64,000 nt of DNA, from positions 1,842,501 through 1,906,500 of the forward strand of contig NZ_JAPEPX010000001.1 in NCBI RefSeq assembly GCF_026339935.1. The letters are read 5' to 3'. Origin of the DNA: Streptomyces sp. NBC_01551 (GTDB lineage Bacteria; Actinomycetota; Actinomycetes; Streptomycetales; Streptomycetaceae). The position numbers were made by a program, and so were the translations under genes. The number at the start of each line of letters is the position of its first letter. Position 1 is the stretch's first letter. The notes under the pieces are model-generated. The model saw only the letters and a program-made list of their open reading frames with translations. It was not told where the DNA came from and made no database searches. Positions 44,265-53,706 of this stretch are shown here, one piece after another.

Positions 44265-44909
44265 ATGACAGACGGAATAACCTGGCTGGCGGCCCCCCGG
44301 TCGATCGCCTTCGGCGGGTACAGCGTGGTGATGGCCCGAGGCCTCACCCCGCAGGAGCTCGTCGGGCGCCTCACGGAGACCGTGTACGGGCCCGAGCACA
44401 CCGCGGTACCGGTGGGCGACCTCACCGGAGCCGACCTCCTCGCCCTCTTGGTCGACTACGAGGACATCGGCCTGCGCTACGGCCGCTGCGGCGACTGGTC
44501 GTACACGGTCGCGTACGGGGGCTGGATGGGCGAGTTCGGCGACGGGCCGCCGCTCTCCCGCGGTGGCGTGGACATCTGCCACCTGGAGTTCGAGGAGGAG
44601 AACGGCAAGCCGGTCCCGCCGCAGTTCGCGTACACCCGCGACGAGGTCCTGCTCAGCGCCTTCAACCTGCACCTGGACGGCTCTTGGGGCTATGACGGAG
44701 TCGACGGCGACCCCGAGACGGCCTCGCGCGTACAGGCCGAGCTGACCGCCGCGGGCCTCCCGGCGGACGAGGGCGCCTGCGACGACGCGGACGACAGGGA
44801 GGTCCACCGCACCGCCCTCGGCGTGCTGGAGCGCCACTTCGGCCTCTCGCTGCCCCGGGAGGAGATCGTGAGCGGCACGCTCCCGGCCGTACTCCTGGAA
44901 CCGGCGTGA
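44265..44909 (+). CDS. DUF6461-like hypothetical protein
   Basis: This 214-aa acidic soluble protein has ARGLTPQELVGRL, a 'YGRCGDWSYTVAYGG' core, and ends SLPREEIVSGTLPAVLLEPA. The pattern resembles DUF6461, a Streptomyces family of unknown function. ATG 44265 was chosen because CAGGAT precedes it by 7 nt; ATG 44256 is an alternative. It ends before a bidirectional terminator. Confidence 0.65.
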   Translation: MTDGITWLAAPRSIAFGGYSVVMARGLTPQELVGRLTETVYGPEHTAVPVGDLTGADLLALLVDYEDIGLRYGRCGDWSYTVAYGGWMGEFGDGPPLSRGGVDICHLEFEEENGKPVPPQFAYTRDEVLLSAFNLHLDGSWGYDGVDGDPETASRVQAELTAAGLPADEGACDDADDREVHRTALGVLERHFGLSLPREEIVSGTLPAVLLEPA

Positions 44910-44913
44910 GCCC

Positions 44914-44954
44914 CGGACGGGCAGGCCCCCGCGGCGGCGGCCTGCCCGTCCGGA
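44914..44954. terminator. Bidirectional hairpin terminator
   Basis: A perfect 15-bp stem (CCGGACGGGCAGGCC, 44914-44928 with 44940-44954) with an 11-nt loop lies between two convergent genes. Confidence 0.85.
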
Positions 44955-44990
44955 CCTACCGCCGCCGCGGCGGGCGCACGCAGCCACGGA

Positions 44991-46253
44991 TCACGCCTGC
45001 GGCGACCTCGCGTCGTACCGGGCGAAGTCGCGCCAGCGCAGGGCCAGCAGGAGCAGCACCAGTACGCATCCCAGCCCGCCGCCCGTGATCGCCACCGCCG
45101 GGGAGGTCAGGTCGGCGGTGGTCCCGGCGAGGAAGTCACCGAGCCGGGGCCCGCCCGCGACGACCACGATGAACACGCCCTGCAGGCGCCCGCGCATCTC
45201 GTCCGGGGTCGCGGCCTGCATCATCGTGGAGCGGAACACCATGGAGATGGTGTCGGCCCAGCCCGCCAGGGCCAGGAAGAACAGCCCGAGCCACAGGTTC
45301 CGGGTGAGCCCGAAGACGGCGATGGCCAGCCCCCAGGCGGCCACGGAGATCAGGATCGCCAGCCCGTGCCGGCGGATCCGGCCCTGCCAGCCGGAGAACA
45401 GCCCGCCCAGCAGCGCACCGACGGCGGGGGCCGCCACCAGAAGGCCGACGGTCTTGGCGTCGCCGCCGTACCAGAGCACGGCGATGGCCGGGAACAGCGC
45501 CTTCGGCTGGGCCAGCACCATGGCGGCCATGTCGGAGAAGAAGGTCATCCGGATGTTCGGCCGGGTGCCGAGGAAGCGCAGTCCGTCCAGTACCGAGGCC
45601 CGCCCGCGCTTGTCTCCCTCCCGCTCGGGCAGCATCGCGGGCAGCCGCCACACCGCGTAGAGCGCGGCGCAGAAGGTGACGGCGTCGATCAGGTACGCCG
45701 CCTGGTAGCCCCACCAGCCGACGATGACCCCGCCGAGCACCGGGCCGAGCATCGTCCCGGAGGTCATGGTCACGGAGTTCAGCGCGTTCGCGGCGGGCAG
45801 CTGCTCGGCCGGCAGCAGGCGCGGGATCATCGCGGAGCGGGCCGGCCCGTTGAGCGCCCCGCAGACCGCCTGGAGCGCGACGACCGAGTACAGCAGCCAG
45901 ACCCGGTGGTAGTCGAGGAGCGCGGCGCCGGCCAGCGCGATCGACAGCGCGGCGAGACCGGTGGAGCTGTAGAGGCCCAGCTTGCGCCGGTCGACGGTGT
46001 CGGCGATGGCCCCGCCGTACAGTCCGAAGGCGACGAGCGGGACGAGCGAGAAGAGGCCGACCAGTCCGACGGAGAAGCTGGACCCGGTGATCTCGTAGAC
46101 CTGGAGCGAGATCGCGAGGGCGGTCATCGCCTGGCCCATCCAGGAGATGGTGCCGCCGAACCACAGCCGTCGGTAGTGCGGGGAGGTACGGAGCGGGGTC
46201 AGGTCCGCGAATATGCGCGGCCGGGGGCGGGTTTGCTCGGAAGTACCAGTCAC
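44991..46253 (-). CDS. MFS transporter, EntS/DHA3-like
   Basis: This 420-aa protein has 12 predicted helices. Motif A-like GLYGGAIADTVDRRKLGLYSS lies between TM2 and TM3, and PARSAMIPRLLPAEQLPAANALNSV is typical of the MFS_3/EntS group that exports siderophores or macrolides. The tail is short and basic. The start is GTG 46253, with TATCAT (46259-46264) on the minus strand just upstream. No regulator is adjacent, so the substrate is unknown. Confidence 0.9.
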   Translation of the reverse strand: MTGTSEQTRPRPRIFADLTPLRTSPHYRRLWFGGTISWMGQAMTALAISLQVYEITGSSFSVGLVGLFSLVPLVAFGLYGGAIADTVDRRKLGLYSSTGLAALSIALAGAALLDYHRVWLLYSVVALQAVCGALNGPARSAMIPRLLPAEQLPAANALNSVTMTSGTMLGPVLGGVIVGWWGYQAAYLIDAVTFCAALYAVWRLPAMLPEREGDKRGRASVLDGLRFLGTRPNIRMTFFSDMAAMVLAQPKALFPAIAVLWYGGDAKTVGLLVAAPAVGALLGGLFSGWQGRIRRHGLAILISVAAWGLAIAVFGLTRNLWLGLFFLALAGWADTISMVFRSTMMQAATPDEMRGRLQGVFIVVVAGGPRLGDFLAGTTADLTSPAVAITGGGLGCVLVLLLLALRWRDFARYDARSPQA

Positions 46254-46467
46254 ATCGGATGATAACCGGCGGCCCCGGCGGGCCCCGGGCGGCCGGTGGC
46301 CCGTTCACGCTCCCGCAACAGTCGTCCCACGCGGACCGGCGGCCCCAGCCAGGGGGCACCCTTGCCGGTAACTCGCCATTATCACCTGACATTTGACTGA
46401 ATCGACGTGCGCTCCTCGCCTCTTGTTCAGCTCATGATGAAAAGACTCGTATGTCCAGGGAGGCGCA

Positions 46468-47613
46468 GTGATCGAACCTGGCACCAGCACCACGAGCACC
46501 AGCTCCCCGACCGACACGGTCCCCCTCACCGTCGGGGTCGAGGAGGAGTTCCTCCTCGTCGACGCCCGTACCTTCCGGGTGGTCCCGGCCGCCCCGCTCG
46601 TCCTCGACACGGCCGCCGGGCTTCCGCAGGAGCTGCACCCCGAGGGCACCCGCTACCAGGTGGAGATCTCCACCCCGGTCGCCGACTCGGCCATCACCCT
46701 GCGGGCGGAGCTCGCCGCACTGCGGCGGACCCTCGCCCGGGCGGCCCGCACGCACGGCTGCCGACTGCTGGCCGCCCCGTCGCCGGTCGTGGCCGTGGAG
46801 GGGCCGCTGCACCTGACCGACGACGAGCCGCGCCAGCGCGAGCAGCACCGGCGGTTCGGCGCGCTCACCGACACCCTGGTCAGCTGCGGCCGGCACATCC
46901 ACATCGGCACCCTCGACGTGGACACGGCGGTCGCGGTGTCGAACCGGGTCAGGCCGTGGCTGCCCACGCTGATCGCGCTGGCCGCCAACTCCCCGTTCTG
47001 GGGCGGCCGTGACACGGGTCACGCCAGCTGGCGGGCGATGGCCTGGTCGGGCTGGCCGTCGGCGGGGCTGCCCCCGCACTTCACGTCCACGGCCCACTTC
47101 CGGCGCTCGGTGCAGACCCTGCTCGGCTCCGGGGCGGCCCTCGACACCAAGATGGTCTACTGGGACCTCCGGCCGTCCGGGCACTGGCCCACGCTGGAGA
47201 TCCGGGCTCCGGACATGTCCCCGGCCATCGACACGGCCGTCCTCCAGGCGGAGCTGGCCCGCGCCCTGGTGGCGGTGGCGCTCCGGGAGATCGCCGAGCA
47301 CCGCCCGGAACCCGCGCTACGGGACGACGTGCTCCGCCTCGCCCGGTGGCGGGCCGCCCACGACGGGCTGGAGGGCTTCGGCCTGGACCCGTACACGGGC
47401 GCGGAGCTCCCGGCGGCCGACCTCGCGGAGGCCCTGCTCGACCACGTCGCCCCGGCACTGGCCGCCGCCGGCGATCTCGACCACGCGGCGAAGACGATGG
47501 GCGACCTGCTCCGCGACGGCTCGGGCGCCCACCGCCAACGCGCGGCCTTCGCCCGCCGCCAGGACCTGACGGACGTCCTGCGCCACCTGACGGACGAAAC
47601 GGAGAACTTCTAG
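46468..47613 (+). CDS. Glutamate-cysteine ligase family 2 (YbdK-type carboxylate-amine ligase)
   Basis: This 381-aa GCS2 enzyme has the GVEEEFLLVDARTFRVVP N-terminal motif, the Mg/ATP-binding QVEISTPVAD, and a late THEIR-like CGRHIHIGTLDVD. YbdK-type proteins make gamma-glutamyl amides with weak glutamate-cysteine ligase activity; in actinomycetes related enzymes work in thiol or ergothioneine pathways. GGGAGG lies 6 nt before the GTG at 46468. It converges on the defence operon, with a hairpin between. Confidence 0.9.
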   Translation: MIEPGTSTTSTSSPTDTVPLTVGVEEEFLLVDARTFRVVPAAPLVLDTAAGLPQELHPEGTRYQVEISTPVADSAITLRAELAALRRTLARAARTHGCRLLAAPSPVVAVEGPLHLTDDEPRQREQHRRFGALTDTLVSCGRHIHIGTLDVDTAVAVSNRVRPWLPTLIALAANSPFWGGRDTGHASWRAMAWSGWPSAGLPPHFTSTAHFRRSVQTLLGSGAALDTKMVYWDLRPSGHWPTLEIRAPDMSPAIDTAVLQAELARALVAVALREIAEHRPEPALRDDVLRLARWRAAHDGLEGFGLDPYTGAELPAADLAEALLDHVAPALAAAGDLDHAAKTMGDLLRDGSGAHRQRAAFARRQDLTDVLRHLTDETENF

Positions 47614-47627
47614 CCCGCTCCCCCTGC

Positions 47628-47655
47628 GGCCGCAGGCTCACCCTCGCCTGCGGCC
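47628..47655. terminator. Hairpin between the GCS2 gene and the defence operon
   Basis: A perfect 10-bp stem (GGCCGCAGGC, 47628-47637 with 47646-47655) with an 8-nt loop lies between convergent stops. It marks the 3' boundary of the operon. Confidence 0.7.
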
Positions 47656-47683
47656 TTCAGGGCCGTTCGGAACGTGCTGCGGC

Positions 47684-49036
47684 CTACCCCCGGAGAAAGG
47701 CGTGGATCGCCGAGGCGATCGCCGTTCCGAGTGGGATGGGAACGGCGTTCCCGATCTGGGTGGCGATCTCGTTCTTGCTCCCGCACCAACGGAACGTCCT
47801 GGGGAATCCCTGGATGCGCGCCGCCTCGTAGTGCGTGATCGGACGCAGCTCCGTGGGGTGGAGGTAGCGGCCCTTCTCGGGCTTGAAGAATTCCGTCCGA
47901 ATAGTCACGGACGGAGCACTCGTGCGAAGTCGACCCATGACGTCGCCCGTTCCGTTGGTGTGCCTGTCCCAGCTCTCCGTCGAGAGGTACTCGACAGGGG
48001 TCGTCACACCCGGCGGATTCGGCACGTCGAAGACCTGGACATCTCCGCTCTCCTCGACCGTGAACCACTTTCCCCGCAGGTCCTTCCGATTTCCGCCCGG
48101 CGGAATGGCCTTGTATCGGGCTATCGAAAGCGGCTTGGGATTGCGGCCGATGTGCAGCTCGGTCGTGCTGAAGGTGCCCGCGATCTCGGAGTCGATCTCG
48201 GCGATGCGCTTCTCCCTGTTCGGGAGTTCGGTCCCCCGGATAGAGAGCTTCTTCGATTCGGCAAAGACACTGCCGACGGGCTGCCAATGGCCGACGGCGC
48301 CATCAAGCCCGTCGAAGGCCTGCACGCCGTTACCCTTGGCGCTCTTCGGCGGCTGCTTGTGCGTCGCGACCGGATAGGACATGCGTCGGTCCTGAACCGC
48401 ATCACGTCGGACCCCGATGACGATGGCGCGCTTACGAGCCTGGACGGCTCCGTGGTCCGCCGAGTTCAGGACATAGCGCTTGTTCTTCACCTCTGCCTTT
48501 TCGCCGAGCTGGTGCCCGGGCGGATCGACCAGCACGTAGTCCTCCAACTGGCCGCCCTCCCCGACCTCCCCGAGCAGGTTGAGGAACTCGTCGGATTTCA
48601 CGAAGTCCACGACGTTTTCGATCACGAAGACCTTGGGTCGGATCGTGCGGACGACCCGTACGTATTCCTCCCAGAGGCGATTGCGTTCCACGCCCTTCTT
48701 GTCCCGGTTCAGGGCGGAGAATCCCTGACAGGGCGGACCGCCGACCACCACGTCCACGTCGAGTTCGGCCGCCGTCGGCTCCCACTCCTCGATCGGGCCG
48801 ACGTGCACCCGCGCCTGCGGCAGGCTCGTGTCGGTCCGGCCGCTGCCGAAGTTCGCCGCGTAGGTCGCGGCGGCGGCCCTGTTGTGCTCGACGGCCGCGA
48901 GGCTGTGGAAGACCGGCCCCCCGTCGTTCGCTCCGGCGGGCCGGAATTCGTGGAACCCCTGGGTGAAGCCGCCACAGCCGGAGAAGAGATCCACGACGGT
49001 GATCGGGTCGGAGGTGTGGGAACGGGGTTCGCGCAT
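47684..49036 (-). CDS. C5 cytosine DNA methyltransferase, intact, of the defence operon
   Basis: This 450-aa enzyme has all main C5 motifs: I FSGCGGFTQGF (18-28), IV GGPPCQGFSALN with catalytic Cys103, VI IENVVDF (Glu140), VIII QARKR (199-203) and X QIGNAVPIPLG (427-437). A variable target-recognition region of about 180 residues lies between VIII and X. It should methylate a specific site and protect host DNA from the operon's nuclease. The ATG at 49036 is 10 bp after the pseudo-methylase stop; a longer frame upstream lacks support. It is last in the operon. Specificity cannot be read from sequence. Confidence 0.93.
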   Translation of the reverse strand: MREPRSHTSDPITVVDLFSGCGGFTQGFHEFRPAGANDGGPVFHSLAAVEHNRAAAATYAANFGSGRTDTSLPQARVHVGPIEEWEPTAAELDVDVVVGGPPCQGFSALNRDKKGVERNRLWEEYVRVVRTIRPKVFVIENVVDFVKSDEFLNLLGEVGEGGQLEDYVLVDPPGHQLGEKAEVKNKRYVLNSADHGAVQARKRAIVIGVRRDAVQDRRMSYPVATHKQPPKSAKGNGVQAFDGLDGAVGHWQPVGSVFAESKKLSIRGTELPNREKRIAEIDSEIAGTFSTTELHIGRNPKPLSIARYKAIPPGGNRKDLRGKWFTVEESGDVQVFDVPNPPGVTTPVEYLSTESWDRHTNGTGDVMGRLRTSAPSVTIRTEFFKPEKGRYLHPTELRPITHYEAARIQGFPRTFRWCGSKNEIATQIGNAVPIPLGTAIASAIHAFLRG

Positions 49037-49046
49037 AGGGGTGATC

Positions 49047-50876
49047 CTAGTCGTGGAGAGCCGCTGCGATGGCCCGCCCGACGGCGGCCGCGAGCGGCGG
49101 GGGCATGGCATGGCCGATCTGCCGATACCGGGACGTCTTGCCGCCGGAAAAGCGCCAGTCCTCCGGGAAGGCCTGGATCAGTGCGGCCTGGTCCAGAGTC
49201 AGTCGCGGCGAGCCGTCCTCGGGGAATGCGGAGTCGGGGACACTGTCTCCGAGGCTGGTCCCGTTGACCCGAAGGGCGGCCCATGCCTTCTTGCTTCCCG
49301 TCGGCCCCAGGTCGGCGCCGCCCCGTCGCTCCGAGCCCCCGACTAGAGCGGGCGCGATCCGATCGGCCTCCTTGGTCCATTGCGCCGCCCCCGGCCACCC
49401 GCCGCCGGCCATGGACGGGCCGAGGACGTCGCCGACCGTCGGAGGAACCTCGTGGTCCGGCTCGGGCCAGACGAAGCCGGCGGCGTACTCGTGGCGCAGG
49501 GCCACGAGGAAGCCACTGTTTCGGTTCTGCGGCACTCCGAAGTCCGCGGCGTTCAGGACGCGCCACCGCGGCTGATATCCCATGCTCCGCAGCTCGGCCT
49601 CGATCCACTGGCGCTCGTCGGCGAAGTTCTCGCCCTCCACCAGTTCCGGCAGGTTCTCCAGCAGGACGGCCTTCGGCCTTATCCGGAGCGCCAGTTGCAC
49701 GGCGCGGTTCAGGACGTTCCGTTCCTCGTTGTCCTCGGCGCGGCCGACGGTGGCGGAGGACTTCACCCGTGGCAGTCCACCGCTCACAAGATCGACGCCG
49801 AGGATCTCCGGCCGGTCGTCGGGCCGAAAGTGACTCAGGTCCATGCAGATGACGTCCCAAGCCGGCCGGTTGAGGTCGATCGTGAAGCACGCATCGGCCT
49901 TGCTGTCGATCAGGACGACCGGATCGAATCCCGCGCGCTCGAGGCCGAGGGCTTGGGCGCCCGCGCCCGCGCAGATCTCCACCGACGTGAAACGGCGAGG
50001 GGTGGCCGGGACCCGGCGATCCTGTCGGGGCAAGGAGGGAGTCGAGGACGCTCCGGGTTCGGACGAGGCGGCTGCCACGGCGCGGCTGCCCGCATCCGCC
50101 GCGGACTCCGCTCTCACCCCGCCGACACCGCGCTGCGCCTCGACGGATTCCATGGCCACCCTGCGCAGCTCTTCGTCCAGGGCGTCTTCCTCCACCCCGT
50201 CGAAGAGGACGAACGGCGCCAGCCTGAGCAGCCTCTTGAGAAAGTCGCGCAAGGTGTCACGCTCGGTGACGGAGGTGAGGTCGAGCCCACTCCAAACCCG
50301 CAGGATCGCCCGGACGAGATGAGCGCTCCCGCCCAGAGCCGCCCGACGTGCGTAAATCTGGTCGAACGCCGCCTCCCCGAGGATGTCGAGGGCGTCGTAC
50401 GGCTCAGGGCGGTCGGGGGAATGGACGAGTTGCGCCCTCCACCACAGTCGCCCCAACACGTGCCGGGTCAGATCGGTGCCGAGGACTCGGTCCCCCGGCG
50501 GCTTCGGATAGCGCCAGAAGGCGACATCGGGCAACAACACCAGGGCAAGGAAGGCCCAGACATCGGGCGCGGCCGCCTCGGCCGGCACCATGTCCATCTC
50601 CTTGTGCAGGAGGACGGCCAGCTTCAGGTCGAACTGCGCCCTGCGGGCCCGGTCGCTTTCACCCGGAAATCCCGCCTGCTCCGCCAGGCCCAGGACGAGT
50701 TCGCGCAGTTCGCGAAGTCGAGCGGGCGATACCCGGTCCCCGCCGGTGGCCACGTAGACCGCCGCGTCGTGGGCATCGGCCACGCGGCCGGTCAGCTCCG
50801 GGATCTCCAGTCGCCCGTAGCCCTCGAAGAGGGGCTTGGCCTGCGCGGAGAGCAGCCGAGGGTAGAGGAAACTCAT
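49047..50876 (-). CDS. DUF6339 domain fused to a catalytically degenerate C5 methyltransferase
   Basis: The 609-aa protein has an N-terminal part (1-240, MSFLYPRLLSAQAKPLFEGY start) that fits DUF6339, a family found in methylase/nuclease operons, then a linker, then a C5-methylase fold (from about 297). AdoMet motif I is intact (VEICAGAGAQALGLERAGF). Motif IV reads GGLPRVKSSA: the catalytic Cys is Arg370 (CGG codon at 49767-49769). VI is ENLPELVE; VIII is QNRNS (second Arg lost); X is QIGHAMP. Base flipping and methyl transfer should fail. The stop of the preceding gene overlaps (TGATG), so ATG 50876 or GTG 50879 is the start. It may guide or regulate the intact methylase. Confidence 0.9.
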   Translation of the reverse strand: MSFLYPRLLSAQAKPLFEGYGRLEIPELTGRVADAHDAAVYVATGGDRVSPARLRELRELVLGLAEQAGFPGESDRARRAQFDLKLAVLLHKEMDMVPAEAAAPDVWAFLALVLLPDVAFWRYPKPPGDRVLGTDLTRHVLGRLWWRAQLVHSPDRPEPYDALDILGEAAFDQIYARRAALGGSAHLVRAILRVWSGLDLTSVTERDTLRDFLKRLLRLAPFVLFDGVEEDALDEELRRVAMESVEAQRGVGGVRAESAADAGSRAVAAASSEPGASSTPSLPRQDRRVPATPRRFTSVEICAGAGAQALGLERAGFDPVVLIDSKADACFTIDLNRPAWDVICMDLSHFRPDDRPEILGVDLVSGGLPRVKSSATVGRAEDNEERNVLNRAVQLALRIRPKAVLLENLPELVEGENFADERQWIEAELRSMGYQPRWRVLNAADFGVPQNRNSGFLVALRHEYAAGFVWPEPDHEVPPTVGDVLGPSMAGGGWPGAAQWTKEADRIAPALVGGSERRGGADLGPTGSKKAWAALRVNGTSLGDSVPDSAFPEDGSPRLTLDQAALIQAFPEDWRFSGGKTSRYRQIGHAMPPPLAAAVGRAIAAALHD

Positions 50877-51772
50877 CACGCAACCTCGAAGATTCTGACC
50901 GCCGCCTGGAGATCCGAGGCGAACAGCGCGGGCGCCTGAAGTCGACGCAGTCGGACATCCGTGATCGATTGCTCCGGGAAGAGCCGGTCGAAGAGACCCA
51001 GCAGAGTGGAGCCGAGCGACCCCTCGGGAAAGTCCGCCTCATCGACGAAGTCGTCGCTGTTGAGCCCGTGCTCGATCATCACGCGCGCCACGTCCGCGTA
51101 CACGGCGGAGAGCACCACGCGGTCGACCGGCCGGGGCCGGGCCGCATTCCGGAAGGCGCTGGTCGTCACCGTATTGCGCTCGTTGACGAGCAACAGCAAC
51201 GACCCCATGGTGGCGCTCTCGAGGCCACCGGTGATCTGCAGGTGCCACGCAGCCCCTTCGGGAAACGACGTGCGGGCAAAATCGATCACCGCCATGGGGT
51301 ACTGAGGCGCATCACCCTGGAGTCGTACCGACGCACGGTCGCTCCACAGCACCGACCCTGCACGACGCGGCGCGGCCGGTCGTGCGGAGTCGAGCCGGTC
51401 GGCCAGGAGGAGTGCCGTGTCGAGACGGACCACGCCGCCCAGGTCCGCACCACGGAGACGGACGTCGAGCGGGACGGAAACGACCCCGGAGTCCGTCAGC
51501 CGCACCTGTCGCGCAGGCCCGCTGAGCCTGGACCCGGTGGCGGTCCACACCGTGGACAACATGAGCGGCGCGTCGGCGGGGAGGCCCGACCCGGAACGGG
51601 CACGATCCAGATCGACCCGCACGACCCTGACCACGTGCAGGTCCATGCCGTAGTCCCAGTCCGGCAGGGCGTCCGAAAGCGGCAGCTCGCCGTCCTCGAC
51701 CACGCGGCGCCAGCCCTCGGCGCTCACGACGTCCTCGGGCGGAACGCGGTACGGCAGAACACGCCTGCTCAC
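50876..51772 (-). CDS. Unrecognised protein of the defence operon
   Basis: This 298-aa soluble protein has no recognised domain, signal peptide or membrane segment. The sequence looks mixed alpha/beta, with WDYGMDLHVVRVVRVDLDRA near the start, LQITGGLESATMGSLLLLVNERN in the middle and FEVA at the end. The first third could be beta-rich, and the last third helical. It overlaps the MORC stop (GTGA) and the DUF6339 gene start (TGATG), so it is made in step with them. A role as adaptor or DNA-recognition subunit is only inferred from its place. GTG 51772 is the start. Confidence 0.8.
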   Translation of the reverse strand: MSRRVLPYRVPPEDVVSAEGWRRVVEDGELPLSDALPDWDYGMDLHVVRVVRVDLDRARSGSGLPADAPLMLSTVWTATGSRLSGPARQVRLTDSGVVSVPLDVRLRGADLGGVVRLDTALLLADRLDSARPAAPRRAGSVLWSDRASVRLQGDAPQYPMAVIDFARTSFPEGAAWHLQITGGLESATMGSLLLLVNERNTVTTSAFRNAARPRPVDRVVLSAVYADVARVMIEHGLNSDDFVDEADFPEGSLGSTLLGLFDRLFPEQSITDVRLRRLQAPALFASDLQAAVRIFEVA

Positions 51773-53706
51773 GGACCCGTCACCGCCTCGACACGGACGC
51801 CGATCTCGGTCATCGTGTCGGCCGCAGGCCTCACGAGAGCTCGCCAGACACTGTTGCCGCCCTCGATCACGCAGTCCTCCGGCTCGTGGAACCGCTCTTC
51901 ATGGTCCTGCCAACCGATCAACGTCGGCATGCTCGCGCCCACGGGCGGATCGGTCTCACGAACCCCGGCCCCTGGGAGCACGACGGCCAGTTCGATCCTG
52001 ACCCGTTGCTGCCCGGGCACCGGCAGACGGAACTCCTGGACTAGCACAGAGTCGGCAGCGCGATCCTCGTAGTAGGGCTCGCCGACGTACTCCACCCGTG
52101 GTCGGCGGCGCGGTGGCGTCGTCGTGTCCCCGGCAGCGGGTGCGCCTGGCCGTGGACCGTCGCCGACCGCAGTCGAGGACGACCGGCCCTCCAGGGATGG
52201 TGAGGAGCCTGCCGCCGGCTTGCGGCGCCGCGGGTCAGGGACGGTCGTGCTGCCGGGCTTCCCGTAGTCGGTCGCCCCGCCGATGCCCCAGGCACCTCCC
52301 ACCAGCCCGGAAAAGTGGCTGCTCGCCGCTCCGAGGGCAACGCTGCTAGCACCGGGTCGGACAACGCCGTGCAGGCTGAGGAGACCCTCGAGTGCCTCGT
52401 CTATGCGGGTGAACGTCGTCTTCACGAAAGTGCTCTCCGGGTACGAGAGCGACTGGGGATGCCACGCGTCGTGTGTGGGAGGCTCGGCCTTCGCGTAGAC
52501 CTCGTCCATGCTCACGTCGGCGCGAAAGACGCCCGCGTATCCCTGGTTCTCGCTCGGCGGCTTCGGCCCCCGGCGATAGGTGACGACAAGTTCGGCGGGA
52601 CGCATGAGACACACGTGGTGGACAAGATCCTCGACGTCCATCAGTCGAGAGGCGCGCGTCGGCTCCAACGGCGGCAGGACCCGCTTGACCAGTCCGAGGC
52701 GACCCAGATACCGCTTGGGACTCTTGCACTCCAACCGGCTTCCCCCGGGTCCCACCATGTTCTCGTACGCGGCGACGAACAAGTTGAGCGGACGCGTCTG
52801 CCGAGGGTCCGGCACCGGCTGTGGAACGCCGTCGCAGGACACGGAGAAACGCATGGCCGACGGCTCGCCACCGACGGAGATCATCTTGGGCCACAAATGC
52901 CAGGCGAGCGAGTCGGCCAGGTACGAGGTGGCCTCCATCGGCTCGAGTTCGTCGAGGTCCGGGTCGACGACGACGATCGTCGTACCCGTCTCGGCCGGAC
53001 CGAACGGCTTGAGTCCCAGACGGTGCGCGACGGACTCGGCCTCAGGGCCGACAAGCGGCTCCACCACGTCGCCGGACGTGTCGCCCCACCAGTGTCGCCC
53101 CGTGTAGCGCCGACTCCCCCCGGGCTCGGCCCCGGTGTAGCTCTTGTACAGCGTGCAGCCGATGAGCCGCGTCTCGGCGCCCTGCGCGGTCCGGCACCGC
53201 GAGTGCACCAGGACGGTACCCGGACGGGACAGGAGGAAGAAGATGCCCTTGCCGAAGCCGTACGTCCCGCCGCCCAGGGGTGTGTCCCGGGGCTCACCGA
53301 TGTTGCGGATGAAGTTCACGAAGTCTCGGTCGGGCCCCACCGCCGCGTCGGCTCGGGTGGGCCCGCCCAGACCTCGTGTGCCTCGGTCGGACACGGCGAG
53401 CACGCGGATCGAACCCTGCTTGAGGGTGTCCCGCAGGGGGAAACGCTCCGCTCCGGCCGGCGCACCGTTGAGGAGCATGCGACGCCAGGCCTCGGCGTGC
53501 CCGGGGCCGACCGTCCACAGGTCGATCCCGTAGTCGATCGGTGCGGAGGAATCGAGCGGGCGCGCGTCCCAACTGTTTTGCGCCGACTCGCGCACCAGGA
53601 TGGTGAGGAGGTCCAGCTCGGGGCGACCGAGCTGATTGCGGATGCCTTCGGCGGCGCTCGCGCCTTCCGGTGGGTAAGGCTGTGAGTACCAGGACGGCTG
53701 GATCAC
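51769..53706 (-). CDS. MORC/MutL-like GHKL ATPase of the defence operon
   Basis: The 645-aa protein has GHKL motifs in order: N-box ILVRESAQNSWDAR (Glu40, Asn44, Asp47), G1 SDRGTRGLGG (106-115), and the ATP-lid GGGTYGFGKG (145-154). No C-terminal MutL endonuclease motif is visible; residues about 505-545 are a Pro/Ser/Thr-rich linker. Prokaryotic MORC-like proteins of this kind were proposed to remodel or clamp DNA in restriction-type systems. GTG 53706 overlaps the nuclease stop (GTGA), and its own stop overlaps the next start the same way. The preceding longer frame runs through the nuclease gene and is not used. Confidence 0.88.
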   Translation of the reverse strand: MIQPSWYSQPYPPEGASAAEGIRNQLGRPELDLLTILVRESAQNSWDARPLDSSAPIDYGIDLWTVGPGHAEAWRRMLLNGAPAGAERFPLRDTLKQGSIRVLAVSDRGTRGLGGPTRADAAVGPDRDFVNFIRNIGEPRDTPLGGGTYGFGKGIFFLLSRPGTVLVHSRCRTAQGAETRLIGCTLYKSYTGAEPGGSRRYTGRHWWGDTSGDVVEPLVGPEAESVAHRLGLKPFGPAETGTTIVVVDPDLDELEPMEATSYLADSLAWHLWPKMISVGGEPSAMRFSVSCDGVPQPVPDPRQTRPLNLFVAAYENMVGPGGSRLECKSPKRYLGRLGLVKRVLPPLEPTRASRLMDVEDLVHHVCLMRPAELVVTYRRGPKPPSENQGYAGVFRADVSMDEVYAKAEPPTHDAWHPQSLSYPESTFVKTTFTRIDEALEGLLSLHGVVRPGASSVALGAASSHFSGLVGGAWGIGGATDYGKPGSTTVPDPRRRKPAAGSSPSLEGRSSSTAVGDGPRPGAPAAGDTTTPPRRRPRVEYVGEPYYEDRAADSVLVQEFRLPVPGQQRVRIELAVVLPGAGVRETDPPVGASMPTLIGWQDHEERFHEPEDCVIEGGNSVWRALVRPAADTMTEIGVRVEAVTGP

